Origin: Aspidapion aeneum
Taxonomy: Eukaryota; Arthropoda; Insecta; Coleoptera; Brentidae
Length of the DNA: 64,000 nt
NCBI GenBank assembly: GCA_963576565.1
Contig: OY755040.1
Span: forward strand, 26,394,703-26,458,702
Direction: 5' to 3'
Numbering within the stretch: the first letter of the stretch is position 1; each line of letters starts with the position of its first letter. Of this stretch, positions 46,821-59,538 are shown in pieces. The notes under the pieces were generated by a model. That model saw only the letters and a program-made list of their open reading frames with translations. It made no database searches and had not been told where the DNA came from. A program made the position numbers and the translations under genes.

Positions 46821-49412
46821 CAGGGTGTTTCCTAAACATTGGTCAAAAATGCGTAGTGTGATTCCTGGAGTCATGAAAAAAAGTTCCTAGAAACATTTGT
46901 CGAACATGGTTCCTAAGGGAGCTGCGCCCCTTTAAAAAGGGCAACCTGAAGACTGTTTTTCCTAACAGAGAAATTTCACAATTTTTAGGTCATAATCGAA
47001 TTTGCCGTCAAAATTTTATGCCGTGTACCAAATTTCATGATGTTTTTATGAGGAGTTTCGAAACTATTAAGGAAAACTTATCTCCCAAGTAACATTTCTT
47101 TATTAATAGCAGAAGCTAAAAGGTTGCCAGCGCCTTTCCTTAGAACCATTAGTTTCAATGTTTGGTCGCTAGCACGTTCCCATTACCCTTATATACCCCT
47201 TAGACCTCCTAAATGGGACTCCCCAATTGGTGGTGGCACCCTATGTATTAAACTCACTATAAAACCATAAGAAATAAACTCCAGCTTCGCCCTCTAGTGG
47301 TTCCACCAGTATAGAACCTTTTAGAGCCTAAAGCTATTATGCCAGGTTCTAAAAGCAACTCAGAAATGTCCTCTATCCTATTATAAAACTAGATTTGGTA
47401 ATTTGGTATCCTGGCGATTCTGTTGAATACCATAATATCATTAGAGTAAAGAAGTTTTCCTATAAGAGCTATGGCGATATTTTAGATTCACAATGGCTAT
47501 ATAAAATAATTTAGGTCACAAAATTGCCAAAAATGTCAGAGTGCCAAAATTATTTCATCACATAAAAATATACCGAGTTTGTCGTTTTGTTGATGATCAA
47601 ATTGCCTGCCAGATTTATTTTTCTGATAAAATCGTATCTGAAAAGCCCTCAAAACAAGCGCGCCAGCTCAAGAATGCTTTTTAATAGTTTTTTGATAACA
47701 AAATACCAAATATTTAAAAAAAATCATTTACACTATTCACCATTAAAAAAGTCTGTTTGGTTTACATAAATCAAAATTAAAGTAAAATTATTGTTAAAAA
47801 ACACTGCTAAAACGACTGGATAAATATTTTTTCTTTACAATATTTTTTAAATAAATTTATATACGCCATTATGGTTTTATAGTGGTCACTTGGTTTTATT
47901 TGTCACTGTATCGCAAGAAGGATTTTTGAGTGCCCTTATGAAACCAACAAAAAAGAACAATGTAAACATAGTCAACATAACCTCACTTAAATTTTTTGTA
48001 TTTGTTTTTAAAGTGTTTAAAAGCGTATAATTCAACACTTTTAAATGTTTTTTATCGTGCAATTTCGACACAATCGAGAGGGCCAGTGCAATGATATTCG
48101 TTGTGCTTGCAGGTTGGAGGGCAACCTCTTATATTGGCCGCCTAAACAGGCCTTATCTAGGCCTGGGTGTCCTACCCAGGAGAACGGAAACTCAACAATT
48201 ATTAATTATTGGGCTTTAAATAATCAATCTTGCAATAGGTAGGTACCAATCTGTACCTAGGTATATCTATAATTTTTACAAGAGATATCTAAAAATAATA
48301 AAACACGAAAGTATTTACTTACTTCTGTTAGAACCCTTAAGGAAACAAGGTTTTATAGGGCCGCCTATTTAAATAATATTTAATATACAGCTATGGGTAA
48401 CTGTAAATACAAAAGAATTAAGTTTACCTTTAAGCCTTTCTATAAAACCTTTTTAAAATGCCTAAAAGTAATAGCAAAAACCAAAAGTCTAAAGTTTATA
48501 TTTACCACTCTTAAAAACCTTAAGGAAACTAGGTTCTATATGGCCGCCTATCTAATCATATTTACTTTTAAACTACTGGTAACTATAAAAACAAAAGGAT
48601 ATAAGATAACCTTTTAGCTCTATTATAAAACACTTTTGTAATGACCTAAAGTAATGAAAAAAACTAAATGATCAAAGTTTATATTTATTTTTTTTTTAAA
48701 CTTTAGGTAAAATGGTTTTATAAGACCATCTTTATAAATCAGAAATCAATAAAACCAAAAGTATCTAAAAGGAACAGAAGGAATATCAGTTTTATTATAC
48801 TCCCTTTATAAATCACTTTTTGGTTGTATAACACCCCTTTAGGTAATTGGCAATATAAATTACCTTTATGTAGCCAAATTGATCCTAAAACCCATAACAG
48901 CACCCTCTAAATAACCTAGGAACCAAATTAATAAAACCTTGAGTGGTAATAATGTTACTTGGGCTTAAAGGTGTTGATGCATCAATGTCGAAAATTGTGA
49001 TTTCCTCGAAAACTACTCGCCCTATCGATATGAACTAAGAGCACCTTTCTTACGTAAAAAACCTTCAGGTATCATATTCTAAAATCTCAATGTGAAAAAA
49101 CTACCATAGAAAAAATGGGATTCTTTTTACCCTTAACCCCCCTGGTAAGAAACGCCCCTGATTAAAATTTTGGAATTCTGAGCTGAAATTCTGATGCAGC
49201 TTTAAAAGTTTATACGTTGTACCAAACTTCATGATTTTTGCTTGGACGGTTACGGAAATATTGAGAAAAAACAGTCTTCAGGATGCTTTTTTTAAAGGGG
49301 CGTAGCTCCCTTAGGAACAATTTTTCGACAAATGTTTCTAGAAACGTTTTTTCATGAAAATACTCTAGGAATCAGACCACGAATTTTTGACAAATGTTTA
49401 GGAAACACCCTG
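46821..49412. mobile_element. 2.6-kb TIR element, CAGGGTGTTTCC ends, TA target
   Basis: The arms pair for about 150 bp: both start CAGGGTGTTTCCTAAACATT and include GTTCCTAAGGGAGCT and CCTGAAGACTGTTTTT. TA flanks both ends. The large middle is mostly the nested 1870-bp element at 47094. No transposase is recognisable. Confidence 0.88.
47094..48963. mobile_element. CCCAAG element nested in the 2.6-kb element (1870 bp)
   Basis: CCCAAGTAACATT at the left equals the inverse of AATGTTACTTGGG at the right. CT flanks both sides, as for the CCCAAC element at 43358. The interior includes a repeat of about 190 bp (48330-48660, words CCTTAAGGAAAC and GGCCGCCTAT) and no coding region I recognise. Confidence 0.8.
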
Positions 49413-49693
49413 TATAAAAACAGTACCAAAGCATAAAATATGAAAATAATATGGAGTAAAAATTTTACACGCCAATGTGTTTTCCTTATGAAGAATTATT
49501 ATTATTTTGTCAAATTTTAACCTCGCACACAGAATAATGATTTCGTAAATCTTTCTGACGTCATAGTAAACTAGTAAACACATGGTATCTCATTAGCCAA
49601 CCAAAATGTGTACTAAGCTTGATACAAAACAAATGCTTTCTAACCTCAAAAATTCGTGCTTAAGTTTTCAGTCCTATCGAATACAATTAAAAG

Positions 49694-52600
49694 ATGAAAC
49701 TTATAAAAGCTATAATTAATGGTCAAGTGAGAAATATCAGTTACAAAAAAGTTGTCACGTGGTATTCATCTTTGTGGAAGCCATCAAGAAGTGATCCTCC
49801 ATATAATCATGTTGTTCAAATAGGTGACCCAATTTTAAGAAATAAGGCCTACCCGATTTCTGTAGAAGATATAAAATCACAAGAAGTGCAAAATTTAATA
49901 GCAAGAATGAAGCAAGTTTTTAAAAGATTTAATTGCGTTGGATTGGCCGCCCCACAAATTGGAATACCGTTTCAAGTATTTGTAATGGAATTTAGTGATA
50001 AACATATGAAATCTCTTACAGAGACTGAGAAAAAACTCTGGGAAGTTAGCTTACTCCCGTTTACAGTGAGTAAAATGCTTGAAATAATTGTAATTGTTGA
50101 AATAAATCCTTTTCGAGAAACATATTGTTAGGTTATAAACGGGTCGATCAAAAGTCCTGCTATATTTACTTGCGATCCTGCAGTATTTAATATTTTGGTG
50201 AAGGCGATGGATCGGGAATTGCAGTCTACATTTAATAAGTTTAACACCTTAACTTGGATATTATTTTAGTCAATAGGGACTTATTGGAATAAAGCCGAGC
50301 AGTAATAGTGTCCGCCAGTATTTTGACAGATTTACATTGCAGGTTGACAGTTGATCTTTCAAAATTGACATATAAAAGTTGAATCTAATTAAAGTCGATA
50401 GTATTTCGGTTTTTATAGTAAACAAGATATTTATGTTGAAAGATTAGCTGTCATATTTCAATGCAAAACTGTCGAAATAAGGCCGGACACTATTATTGCA
50501 TGGCTTTAGTCCTATAATTCCCTAATATTGCACCCTCAGAACGAAAGTCACACATCTCGAAATTTTAAGATTTTCACTTTTTAAAATAAGATTATGCAGT
50601 TTGTCACTCACTATCGATACTTAGTCAGAGTAAGTCAAAATTCAAATTATAGATAAGAAAAAAATATTTTTTAAGTTTTAAATTGCCACAGCTTCTTATG
50701 GTCGTAGTTTTTTGCGATTATTTAGGGTGGTGCATAAATTAGTGTTACAGTTTAATCAATTAATATCTAAGTTTGTTTAATTTATGCACACCCTATCACT
50801 TAGTACATTTGTCTGCATTTTTTAAAAGTTCGGATCTATTATTAATATTTAGCACCCAGCTTTGTTAAAACAAATTTGGTAGCAAATATAAAAGTTAAAA
50901 AACAATTCCAATCTACAAGTTTCTGGTTCCCTCCAGCGCTCAAAGAAAGTTTCGACGCTCTAGATTAGAACTTACAACAAGTGGCGACTCGTGCTCATTC
51001 AACATAGTGCCAGAAGTTTGATAGCCACTCAAAAAAAAATTCGGGCTGCTGCGTCAACTTTTTGCCCAAAATTCGTTAAAAAAGATGTCTCGATCAATTT
51101 TTTTAGTGGCGCAAAACCAAGAGCGATACTTTTGTATTATATGTTCACGGGGGACCGTGTTATATGTTTACTATTTTTAGGGTTTCTGGTTTCTAGTTTT
51201 TTAAAGAAATTACCAGACCTATCAAAATTTATCAAATATTCTGCTAAATTAATTTAAATAATAACTAAACTTACCCTTCTTCATTTAATTTTTTTTTACA
51301 AAAATAAACAATATTTTTATCACAAATAGTTTTATTAAATTTTAGGACCACGTGATTTTTGTCCACTTCCACGTTTGTTTCTCAATTTTTAAATCAGGTA
51401 GTGACCGGCTAATTCTTGAATTTTTCCTCTAATGAAAAACAACTAAAAGAGTTTATTAAGACGCTAATTTTATTATGTGACTTAAATAATAGAACAATAT
51501 GCAGAGTATACGGGTATATTTCTTGTCGTGTAATTTAGAGGGCGTAAATTAAAGGATACATGCTCTGTACTCACAGAAACACGACGACTAACTGGCTCAA
51601 AGACAATGTAAAAGTTGTCCAACTCTGTCGCTCTTATAGGCCACTAGTAAAAATCTCTCTCTGTTCGGCGGCGCCAGCAGCAAAGCGGCACACACCCGAC
51701 TTCACACACGCGGCGGCCAGCGGCCCAGCAGACATTGGTCGCTCATTGTTTACAAACATATTAAGATGTTTTAAAAATAAAAAAAATGTGTTTTTGTAGA
51801 AAAATAAGCTAGTGCCATGGCTCCGTGGTACTGCCCCACGAGCCGCCACTGGTTACAACAAGAGAATCAAAGAAATCGAATGCCGACGGCTTTGCGTGCG
51901 GTATTTACTTGAACAAACTATACTAAACATAATAATATGTACAAATTAAGTAAATTTAGGAGGAAAAAAGTTAATTATTATTATTAATTAAACTATACAG
52001 TAAATTATATGCCACCCTTTACTTTTCCTAATTGTCTTATTTCCATTATCGTAAAAATATGAGGCCTGAATTTTTTTTAAGCACCATGACATAACAAACT
52101 TATTTTTTTATATTAATTTAATTTAATTAATTTATTTTTTTATGTAAGGTATGCCATTTACTTTATAAAATTACCGTGTTTTAAGAGATCTTATCAAACT
52201 AAATATGTACTTATGTTGCCTATTAATTTATATGAAATTTACTGTTTTCGAGAAGAAAATATAGTTTGCTATTTTTACTAATTAAGTGCTAATTGACAAC
52301 TATGTATATTGTCAATTACAAGTAATTCAGTTTTAGGTGGTGATCAATCCAGAAATAAAAATTACTGACTACACAAAAAATTCACTACCTGAAGGCTGCC
52401 AAAGTATAAAAGGATTTCATGCTGAGGTTCCAAGATATAGGGCGTTGGAATTAAAAGGTAGTTTGGCTTTATTTGTTTAGAGTGTGGAAAATTTTGTCGT
52501 CTACCACCCATGTTGCAATTAACATCATAAATGCTGCTGCCTTTAAAAATATATTTTCTTATGACAAATTACATTCAAAGAATTTTTATTTATAAGAAAG

Positions 52601-54541
52601 CTTTGTTATATTAGAGCCTGCTTTTTAATTTATTTGAGTTGTTGAAAGTGCTGCATTCAATTAAGGGGGCCTTTCTAAAATGTATCGGTGCCACTCGTTG
52701 AAATTCATCGGGTTCATAAATTAATTTATGAATTTCATCCATGCACTAATTCACACAGATAACATTGACGGATTAGATTTGACCAAAGCGGCAAATCAAA
52801 AATGGCTGCCGTCCCGGCCTTTTTAACCATTGACGTTTCGTTCTCTGGCTTAGAATTATCAAGGGCTTTTCAACCGCTGTTTTTTGGTTATTTGTTGTTT
52901 TCCCACTTTTTTCTATCAAATTTGGGATGAAATCTAACTGTTAAACATTACTTTTTCCACTAGATCCACTGATATTTTGACAAGGCCGTAATAAAATCAA
53001 AGTATAAGTAGGTTTGGTTTGGCTGCCTACCATTGCCCAACTATTTCTACCTCGTTTTCAATGGTAATGTCAAACGCTAGTGTACCCATTTTGGTTGGTT
53101 GTGAAATCCTAGCTGTTGACGCTTACTGACATTTAGATTTTAACACGTTCTTTTTTATTTTTCAGTAGTCATCGGACAAAAATGAAAATGTACGTCAATT
53201 GTCATATGTTAAATAATCGATATAATCCGTGAACAAAGTTCGATTACTATACAATCTCGAATAATTACCTACCGATTTGCACAGAGGGCCCATTATCCTA
53301 TAAATTATATTTATAATTTATAGGACAAACTAAGTCTTTGATTCATAAAAATCATATTCTACATAAGTATTATTTCAAAGAAATATATGGTTTGGTTCGG
53401 TTGGGTTTCACGAAAACATAAGAAAAGTATATTATTATAAAAATTCGTCAAGTTGAAGGCTGTAAATTTCTGATCTATTGAATGCAATAGAAAAAACAAC
53501 CATTAAAACCACCCCAATTTCGATAATTGTTACAAATGTGACTACGTTTTAAAAAACAAGTAACAAAAATATGTACACCTTATCTCAACTTAGATTTTAC
53601 GCGATTCATTAGTAACGTTGAGCCAAATACGTTAGAGCATAAATATGGGGCATACTCATACATTCACACACGCGATGCTTGAAACCAGGACCTTCAATTA
53701 ATTCTTAATCTTCCTTTTTCGGGTAGACAGGATTTCGGTAAATGCGCATGCGCCTGTTTTGGTGGTTTTGGAACATACTCTGTTAAGTCACTACATTATT
53801 TGACAATTGTCTAAAATTTAGGGCTATGACTATTATTATTTTTCTAAAAACTAGTTGATTGAGTAAACATGTATCAAATTGTGTTTGAGAGTAATTAATG
53901 GCATCTATAAACGACTCTTAACTTGATTAACAAATTATAAAGAGAAATACAAGTACTTACCTATGGAATGGCACTCCCTTGCTTCTCCCGGAAATTTTTC
54001 CACAAACGCAAATGTTTTACGTGAATTATTTCTCATTTTTGGCAGAAAGAAACATAATTTTACACGACAAATGCAAAACACCGCAAAATGTAAATAAACA
54101 ACAAATATGGCGTCTATCCACACTGCAGCTGTGTGCCTACGTAACAAAACACATGCATGCGTACTTAAAAATGCGCGTCTGCGAATTTAAATTTTCCATT
54201 TATGCCAAAGCAAGTTATGAGTGCTTCACTTTTCGATTTTTTGAACATGTATTTATACTCTGACGTATTTGCGTTGAGCCAATAACTTATTGCTACTTGG
54301 GCACATATTTTAATATTTTTTCTTGAATAATTCATAATTTTTTCTAGGCTTTGATGCCAACGGCAATCCTTTAAACCTTACGGCTTCGGCATGGACAGCC
54401 AAAATAATTCAACACGAAGTGGATCATTTGAATGGAAGACTTTTTACCGATGTCATGGATAGGAAGACCTTGACTTGTTCTTGCTGGGAAATAGTAAATG
54501 AGAGAAGAGGCAGAGTGGAGATGCCATATGGACCCGAATAG
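49694..54541 (+). CDS. PDF: mitochondrial peptide deformylase (3 exons, complete)
   Basis: This enzyme removes the formyl group from the N-terminal methionine of proteins made in mitochondria. Exons: 49694-50065, 52337-52457 and 54348-54541. Junctions are ACA|gtgagt, ttttag|GTG, AAAG|gtag and ttctag|GC; phases agree and the sum is 687 nt, or 228 residues (human 243). The three metal-site motifs are present: GLAAPQIG (83-90), EGCQS (143-147, with Cys145 as a metal ligand) and QHEVDH (186-191, with His187, Glu188 and His191). The first 33 residues have many Lys/Arg and no acidic residue, as in a mitochondrial presequence. The stretch NCVGLAAPQ resembles animal mitochondrial deformylases more than bacterial ones. 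Each motif sits on a different exon, so the reading depends on the splicing shown. Intron 1 (2271 bp) holds two transposable elements and intron 2 (1890 bp) holds one. The gene is divergent from BCKDHB. Confidence 0.94.
50274..50512. mobile_element. AGGGACTTATTG-family MITE in PDF intron 1
   Basis: The left arm AGGGACTTATTGGAATAAAG pairs with CATGGCTTTAGTCCT at the right; GCC..ACTATTATTG also pairs. It shares CAGTTGATCTTTCAAAATTG with the 29011 element. Confidence 0.7.
50979..51851. mobile_element. 873-bp hAT-type element in PDF intron 1
   Basis: The left end AAGTGGCGACTCGTG and the inverted right end CAGTGGCGGCTCGTGGG are flanked by CTTACAAC (50971-50978) and GTTACAAC (51852-51859), 7 of 8 matching. 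A GC-rich block at 51660-51735 differs from its surroundings. No complete transposase is present. Confidence 0.85.
53624..54271. mobile_element. 648-bp TIR element in PDF intron 2
   Basis: The left end CAAATACGTTAGAGCATAAA mirrors the right end, which ends GACGTATTTG. CGTTGAGC flanks it at 53616-53623 and 54272-54279, a perfect 8-bp duplication. It shares long stretches with 58160-58802, including TTTTACACGACAAA, GCAAAACACCGCAAAATG and AAATAAACAACAAA before ATGGCGTC. It ends 76 bp before exon 3. Confidence 0.85.
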
Positions 54542-54571
54542 TGTTACTTTTGATTTTAGTATAAATAATTA

Positions 54572-54577
54572 AATAAA
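54572..54577 (+). promoter_or_regulatory. candidate polyadenylation signal of PDF
   Basis: AATAAA 31 nt after the stop codon of the peptide deformylase gene, in an AT-rich tail. The position is ordinary for an animal gene. Confidence 0.5.
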
Positions 54578-55194
54578 AAATTGGATTAGATTTTTTTTAA
54601 ATAATAAATTAATATACCATTTTCCTAACAAAATTTTAGACGAGATTTTATAATTTTTCTCCCAATTTTCTAATTATTTGCGTTCTTAACTCCATCTATC
54701 TAACGATAGAAACAAATCGTACTTATTAGATATATCGATAAAGCAAATCCTGCTATTTAAGCTGTAACAGAAATAGATTATTTAACTTTTTTTCTCAAGG
54801 CAAAGCAACCGGTAAAGCCGATATTTAAAAAAGCTAACTTCAAGTCAATTATTTTACCGATACTATTTGGTGTTTAATCGACTAAAGTCGTACATGTTAG
54901 GCAACTAGATATACACCTTTCTTTTGCGCCAGCAGGAGCGACCAGCAGGAAAGTAATGCAAAGAAGGCGTAGTTACAATTTGAGAGTTTTCGCACGTTTA
55001 AAAATTATTTACTTTATATATTTCCTTATATAAAATCCATTTTAAGTAAGTACTACAATATAGGTTTAAATTATACTCAAATACAGCAATGAATTTTTCT
55101 TGCAAATATTGAATAATCCCTTTTGAATTTATTATAAAATAAACTTAAGAACCGACCAAAGCGACGTTTCTCGCTACCTTTCTAAAAATAAATA

Positions 55195-55375
55195 GCACAC
55201 TAATATAGATATTAGATAGTTTAAGTTATGTTACGTATAGCGGGACATTTGACAGGTACGCAAGCACACTTTTTCAAGATCGCGTAAGCCAAAAACGTAT
55301 CTACGTTATCTTACGGCAGTCTGCGGACGCCTTAACGTTATCAGAGAATCACGATTGGTTGATTGGCTCAAAAAT
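55195..55375 (+). repeat. dispersed repeat also at 120-290
   Basis: GATAGTTTAAGTTATG, GGTACGCAAGCACAC and CAGTCTGCGGACGCC match the stretch at 120-290 in the same order and orientation. Confidence 0.7.
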
Positions 55376-55664
55376 TTAGGATTTGGATTGGATTTGGAAC
55401 GATGGTTTCGCCGTTGATAACCGCTTAAAATAGTTTATCAAAAGTTTTTCAAAAACGAAAAAATTCATTAAAAAAACATAAATTCTAACCTCACATTTTA
55501 CACGACTCCACAAGCGCGAGAGAACTAAAAGATCATGGGTCTTTTAAACCGCAAATTTAGAGTTTATTGTTGAGATTTCAGGAAAATACTTATTGTTCTC
55601 ATATTTAGAAAGGACTGCACCGTATATAACCAGTCAGTTTCTTTTAGTCTAAATCTTATTACAT

Positions 55665-56130
55665 TGATGATGATTCATATATGAGTGGGCCTTGCAGCCC
55701 CTCCACTGCGACCGCCAGTGGGTCTATTGTGGCTCACTTTTGAGTGGTTTCTCACCACTGTATGCCTAATCCTCCAAAAAGGCCGGCTATCAGTTTGGGT
55801 GAGACACTGTTCAGATCTTCTGAGTCGATCTGAGGTTTACCGAAAGTATTCTGACGTAAACGTGCAATAGCCGGACATTCGCACAGTACATGTCAGACTG
55901 TTTCGTCATCCTCCATACAGAGTCTACATTCGGTCTCTTCTGTTAGTCCCATTCTGTGCATGGGTACTCTCAGTCGACAGTGACCCGTATAAAGACCAGT
56001 CACTATACGTATCTTCTGTCTGGTAAGTCCAATAATATTCCTGGCTCTGTTTCTACAAGGTCCTTTAATGAACTCTTTAGAGTGAGCTAGTTCTGGCATA
56101 TTTATCCAGTATTGTTGGAAGCTATATATC
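55665..56130 (-). pseudogene. LINE 3' end, RNase H-bearing type
   Basis: The minus strand reads FQQYWINMPELAHSKEFIKG, RQKIRIVTGLYTGHCRLRVP and HRMGLTEETECRLCMEDDET, then an in-frame stop (TGA for Arg) and HVLCECPAIARLRQ. This is the C-terminal tail after RNase H. The copies at 35822 and 41245 are other pieces of the same family, and together they cover RNase H to the 3' end. Confidence 0.85.
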
Positions 56131-56199
56131 TTATTACATTACACAATTTTGAATTATATTATGATATTATTAAGACGGAACAAGTTAGGCCGTTTAAAT

Positions 56200-56955
56200 T
56201 ATTTACAAAGTTATGGGGTTTTAATTCTTATAATTAAAAATACTCTGCCAATCTATGGGCACCTAAGCTCACACTGGGTACTATAGTTATAGTGTATCTA
56301 CGTGAAAGCCAATATAACTAAAAATTGAACTCCAGACTCAATTACCTTTCGTTTGATACCACACAAGCCATGTTTTGACTTAAACTCTAATTTTTTAAAT
56401 CTACCCCCACCCTTTTTTTAAAAACTAAAATGTATTTTGTTTAACTCCAGACTCAATTACCTTTCGTTTGATATCACACACGCCATATTTCCACTTAAAC
56501 ACCAATTTTTGAAATTTACCCCCACCCTTTTTTTTAAATAAACTAAAATATATTTTGTTTAACTCCAGACTCAATTACCTTGCGTTTGATATCACACACG
56601 CCATATTTTTACATAAACTCTAATTTTTGAAATCTACCCCCATTCTTTTATTTGGCTTGTGTTCGGTGGATTTTGTGCATTTTTAAATAGGACTATCTCG
56701 ACCGAAAACCCAGCCTGGGTACCAAATTTTATTAAAATCGGGCAAGCAGTTTTTGAGTTATGCGCGTTGGTCTTTACAGACAGACATACAGACAGACAGA
56801 CAGACATACAGACAGACAGACACACGGCACAACAAAAAAGTTTCAAAATCATCTGAAACGCAAAGATATATAAAAATTTTTGAAATCGGAGCAACTTTTT
56901 TTTTCTCGAAAAAATTAGGATCACATATATAGTATAGTAGTTGTGTGAGCTAATT
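56200..56955 (+). repeat. retroelement-like tail repeat, copy 1, with (CAGA)n
   Basis: Units of about 110-115 bp (AACTCCAGACTCAATTACCT then TTCGTTTGATA..CACAC..CCATATTT) repeat three times. They are followed by CTCGACCGAAAACCCAGCC, a CAGACAGA microsatellite near 56778-56822 and a tail with GGAGCAACTTTTTTTTTCTC. The same block lies at 63080-63755. Overlapping frames are repeat translations. Confidence 0.8.
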
Positions 56956-58155
56956 TTACTAAAAAACTATAGAAAACAAGTCTAAGACTGACTTTTTGAC
57001 AACAGACCCATTAAGGTCATTTGGCCTCTCGAGGGACATACAGCAGGTTGAATTCTCCTAGAATCGTATGCAAGCATCCGTCTTTCTCTAAAGCCATAAA
57101 AGCAAAAGGCTTAAATTCGACCCAATGCAAATAATTATAGAATCTTTCTCCAAAGCTGTCATTTTCTTGGCCTGACGTTAGCCAGTTAGCGTACGCATTA
57201 TGGACAAATGCTTAACTTGTATGTACAACAGCGGTCATATTGAAATATATCAGCTGTTTTTGTAGAGTGCTATATAGCTTCTGACAAAAATAGTATTACA
57301 TAATTTAGGGACGAAACGAAATCTAATATCCACTAAACGCTATCTCAAGCTTTATGTAAAGAAAAAACCAAGAAATTAAAAAGAAACAAGCAGTCGCCTA
57401 AATTATAGTGAACCTAAACTGGACTTCCATTGGACGGTTGGAATAAGAATGAAATTAAAATGGACGTCTGGGTACATATACGAGATCTGAAATGGGCCTG
57501 AAAAACCTGAAATGCACATACCACTTTTTCATTTACATTAGTAATATCGTAGTGTGCGCTGAAAATTTCAGTGTGAGCGCGACCTGCCGCAGCAGGACGT
57601 ATTTCTTGCAGCTCTAAACCGCGATTAGCGTTATTATCTGCCGGTGAAATCGGCTAAATCGGAGTTTCCGCGTAAGTTGACACCTGTTTTTTAAATTGGC
57701 GGAGTTATGTGCTTTTTTCGATAAGCATTGTATTGTTCTTAATTATTTTTGTTTAATTTTAATTGCATTTGTAGACATTGTTTAATAAAATATGGATATT
57801 AATACTGGATTTCAAAGGATGGTTGTCGTTTGGTTGTAAATGGTAGGTGTTTATTTATAATTTGAATTCGATTAACTTTAAGTAAACTCCCACGATTGCA
57901 CAAAGCGTTGGCAATTTGACGACAAGGTATTTAATTTTAAGACGTTTAACCAGGTATTAAGTAAAAACGTACAAATTTATACGGCCTAGAACAGTTATTT
58001 GCTAAAAATAATATTTTTAATAAAACCGCCAAAAAGGTCTAAATAGTAAATAAATAAAGGTATTTAAAAATTTATTTTGTATCGGCCTTTAAATTTTTTT
58101 ATTGATAATTACATTAATTTTACGACGAGAACACTTGTGATAGGTACGTAACAAC
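56956..58155. other. no gene seen
   Basis: Mostly unassigned. The part near 57540-57680 is less AT-rich (GACCTGCCGCAGCAGGAC is a hairpin), but no homology is recognisable. Confidence 0.35.
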
Positions 58156-58159
58156 AAAT

Positions 58160-58802
58160 TTTGGTTGGAGTTATTAGAGTGCTAGAAGCCAGGAACCCCA
58201 TTTAATTCTTATTATGTTCCTTTTTCGGGTAGGCAGGATTTCGGTTACTACGCATGCGTCAGTTTTGATGGTTTTGGAACATACTTTGTTACGTCACTAC
58301 AATATTTGACAATTATCAAAAATTTAGGGTTATGTCTATTATTATTTTTCTAAAAACTAGTTGGATTGGGTAAAAATTTCTAAAATTGTGGATTAAAATT
58401 TTAGTTTTTCTAAAATTAATATGCAGATTTATTGTGGACACCATGGAGAGTGTTTAATGGCACTCTTAACGTTAATAACAAATTATAAAGAAAATTATTT
58501 ACCTATGGAATGGCACTTCCTTCCTTCTCCGCACATGCTTATCGTGAATTATCTCACAGTTTTCACAGAAAAAAACATAATTTTACACGACAAACGCAAA
58601 ACACCGCAAAATGTAAATAAACAACAAAAATGGCGTCCGCCCACAGAGTAGCGGTCTGTCTACGTCACAAAACAAACGCATGCGCACTTAAAAATTCGCT
58701 TCTGCGAATTTAAATTTGCCATTGTTTCCAAAGCAAGCTATAAGTTCTTCACTGGTCGATTTTTTTAACATGTATTTATGCTCTAACGTAACGTATTTGC
58801 TG
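58160..58802. mobile_element. second copy of the 648-bp element, decayed left end
   Basis: It matches 53660-54271 through GGGTAGGCAGGATTTCGG, TTTTTCTAAAAACTAGTTG and ACACCGCAAAATGTAAATAA, and ends ATTTATGCTCTAACGTAACG. A left-end TIR is hard to see. Confidence 0.7.
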
Positions 58803-58955
58803 TAAATTAAACAATAAAAAATAACCACTACCACAACGAAAAAGATCCGTAGTTTAAGACAGTGGTCGTAGTTGTTAATTACCACTACATTATAACGTTT
58901 AGGTAGTGCGCAGACGTAGTGTTTACTACAACCACAACAAACTGTCAAACAAGTA

Positions 58956-59140
58956 CAGTCGAACCTCTCTAACTCGAACCTCTATAACGCGAACCCCTCT
59001 ATAACTCGAACCTTTTAAGCGGTACCTGCACTTTTTACATGTATTTTAACCTATGTAACTCGAGTTTCTATAACTCGAACTCTCCATAACTCGAACTGTT
59101 TTGGTTGTCCCTTCAGGTTCGAGTTATAGAGGTTCGACTG
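58956..59140 (-). mobile_element. 185-bp pogo-like MITE, copy 3
   Basis: TA-flanked, oriented like the copy at 22820. Differences include CTATAACGCG for CTATAACTCG. Confidence 0.9.
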
Positions 59141-59300
59141 TATTACAAAACCGAACTCTTAAAGCAGGGTTATATTATTACCGCATACCTTCCGGCTTAA
59201 TGTAAGAATTCGATCAAAAATATCTAGATATTTCCAAGGTGTTACAGGCCATTTTAATGTATTATTTCAAACATTTATCAAATCGCTGATAGATTTATTG

Positions 59301-59432
59301 TAGATACTGTAATAGTTATTTACTTAACAAGTGCGGAAAGTAATACTTTACCGCATGCGACGGCAGTTGGCCGAACGACGCGGAACGGAGTTCTGTCAAG
59401 CCGTCAAGGGCGGTAAAGGCACTTTCCGCATG
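59301..59432 (+). repeat. GTGCGGAAAGT / CGACGGCAGTTGG repeat, copy 1
   Basis: AATAGTTATTTACTTAACAA is followed by GCGGAAAGTAATACTTTACC and CGACGGCAGTTGGCCGAACG; it ends with GCCGTCAAGGG and GGCACTTTCCGCATG. The block recurs at 59809-59935. Its two ends are partly inverted (GCGGAAAGT / ACTTTCCGC). Confidence 0.8.
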
Positions 59433-59538
59433 TGTTATGTACAATATTTTACTTATGAGTACCTCTTTTTTTCAAAAAATTGAATGTAATTTATAAATAC
59501 ACATGTCAAATTAGCTGGAATTGAAATGTAAACAAATA

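Noticed and set aside
56659..56924. Frames rich in Ser/Val/Cys/Leu or Asp/Arg/Gln/Thr at the (CAGA)n tract
   Set aside because: These are translations of the CAGACAGA microsatellite and flanking repeat tail.
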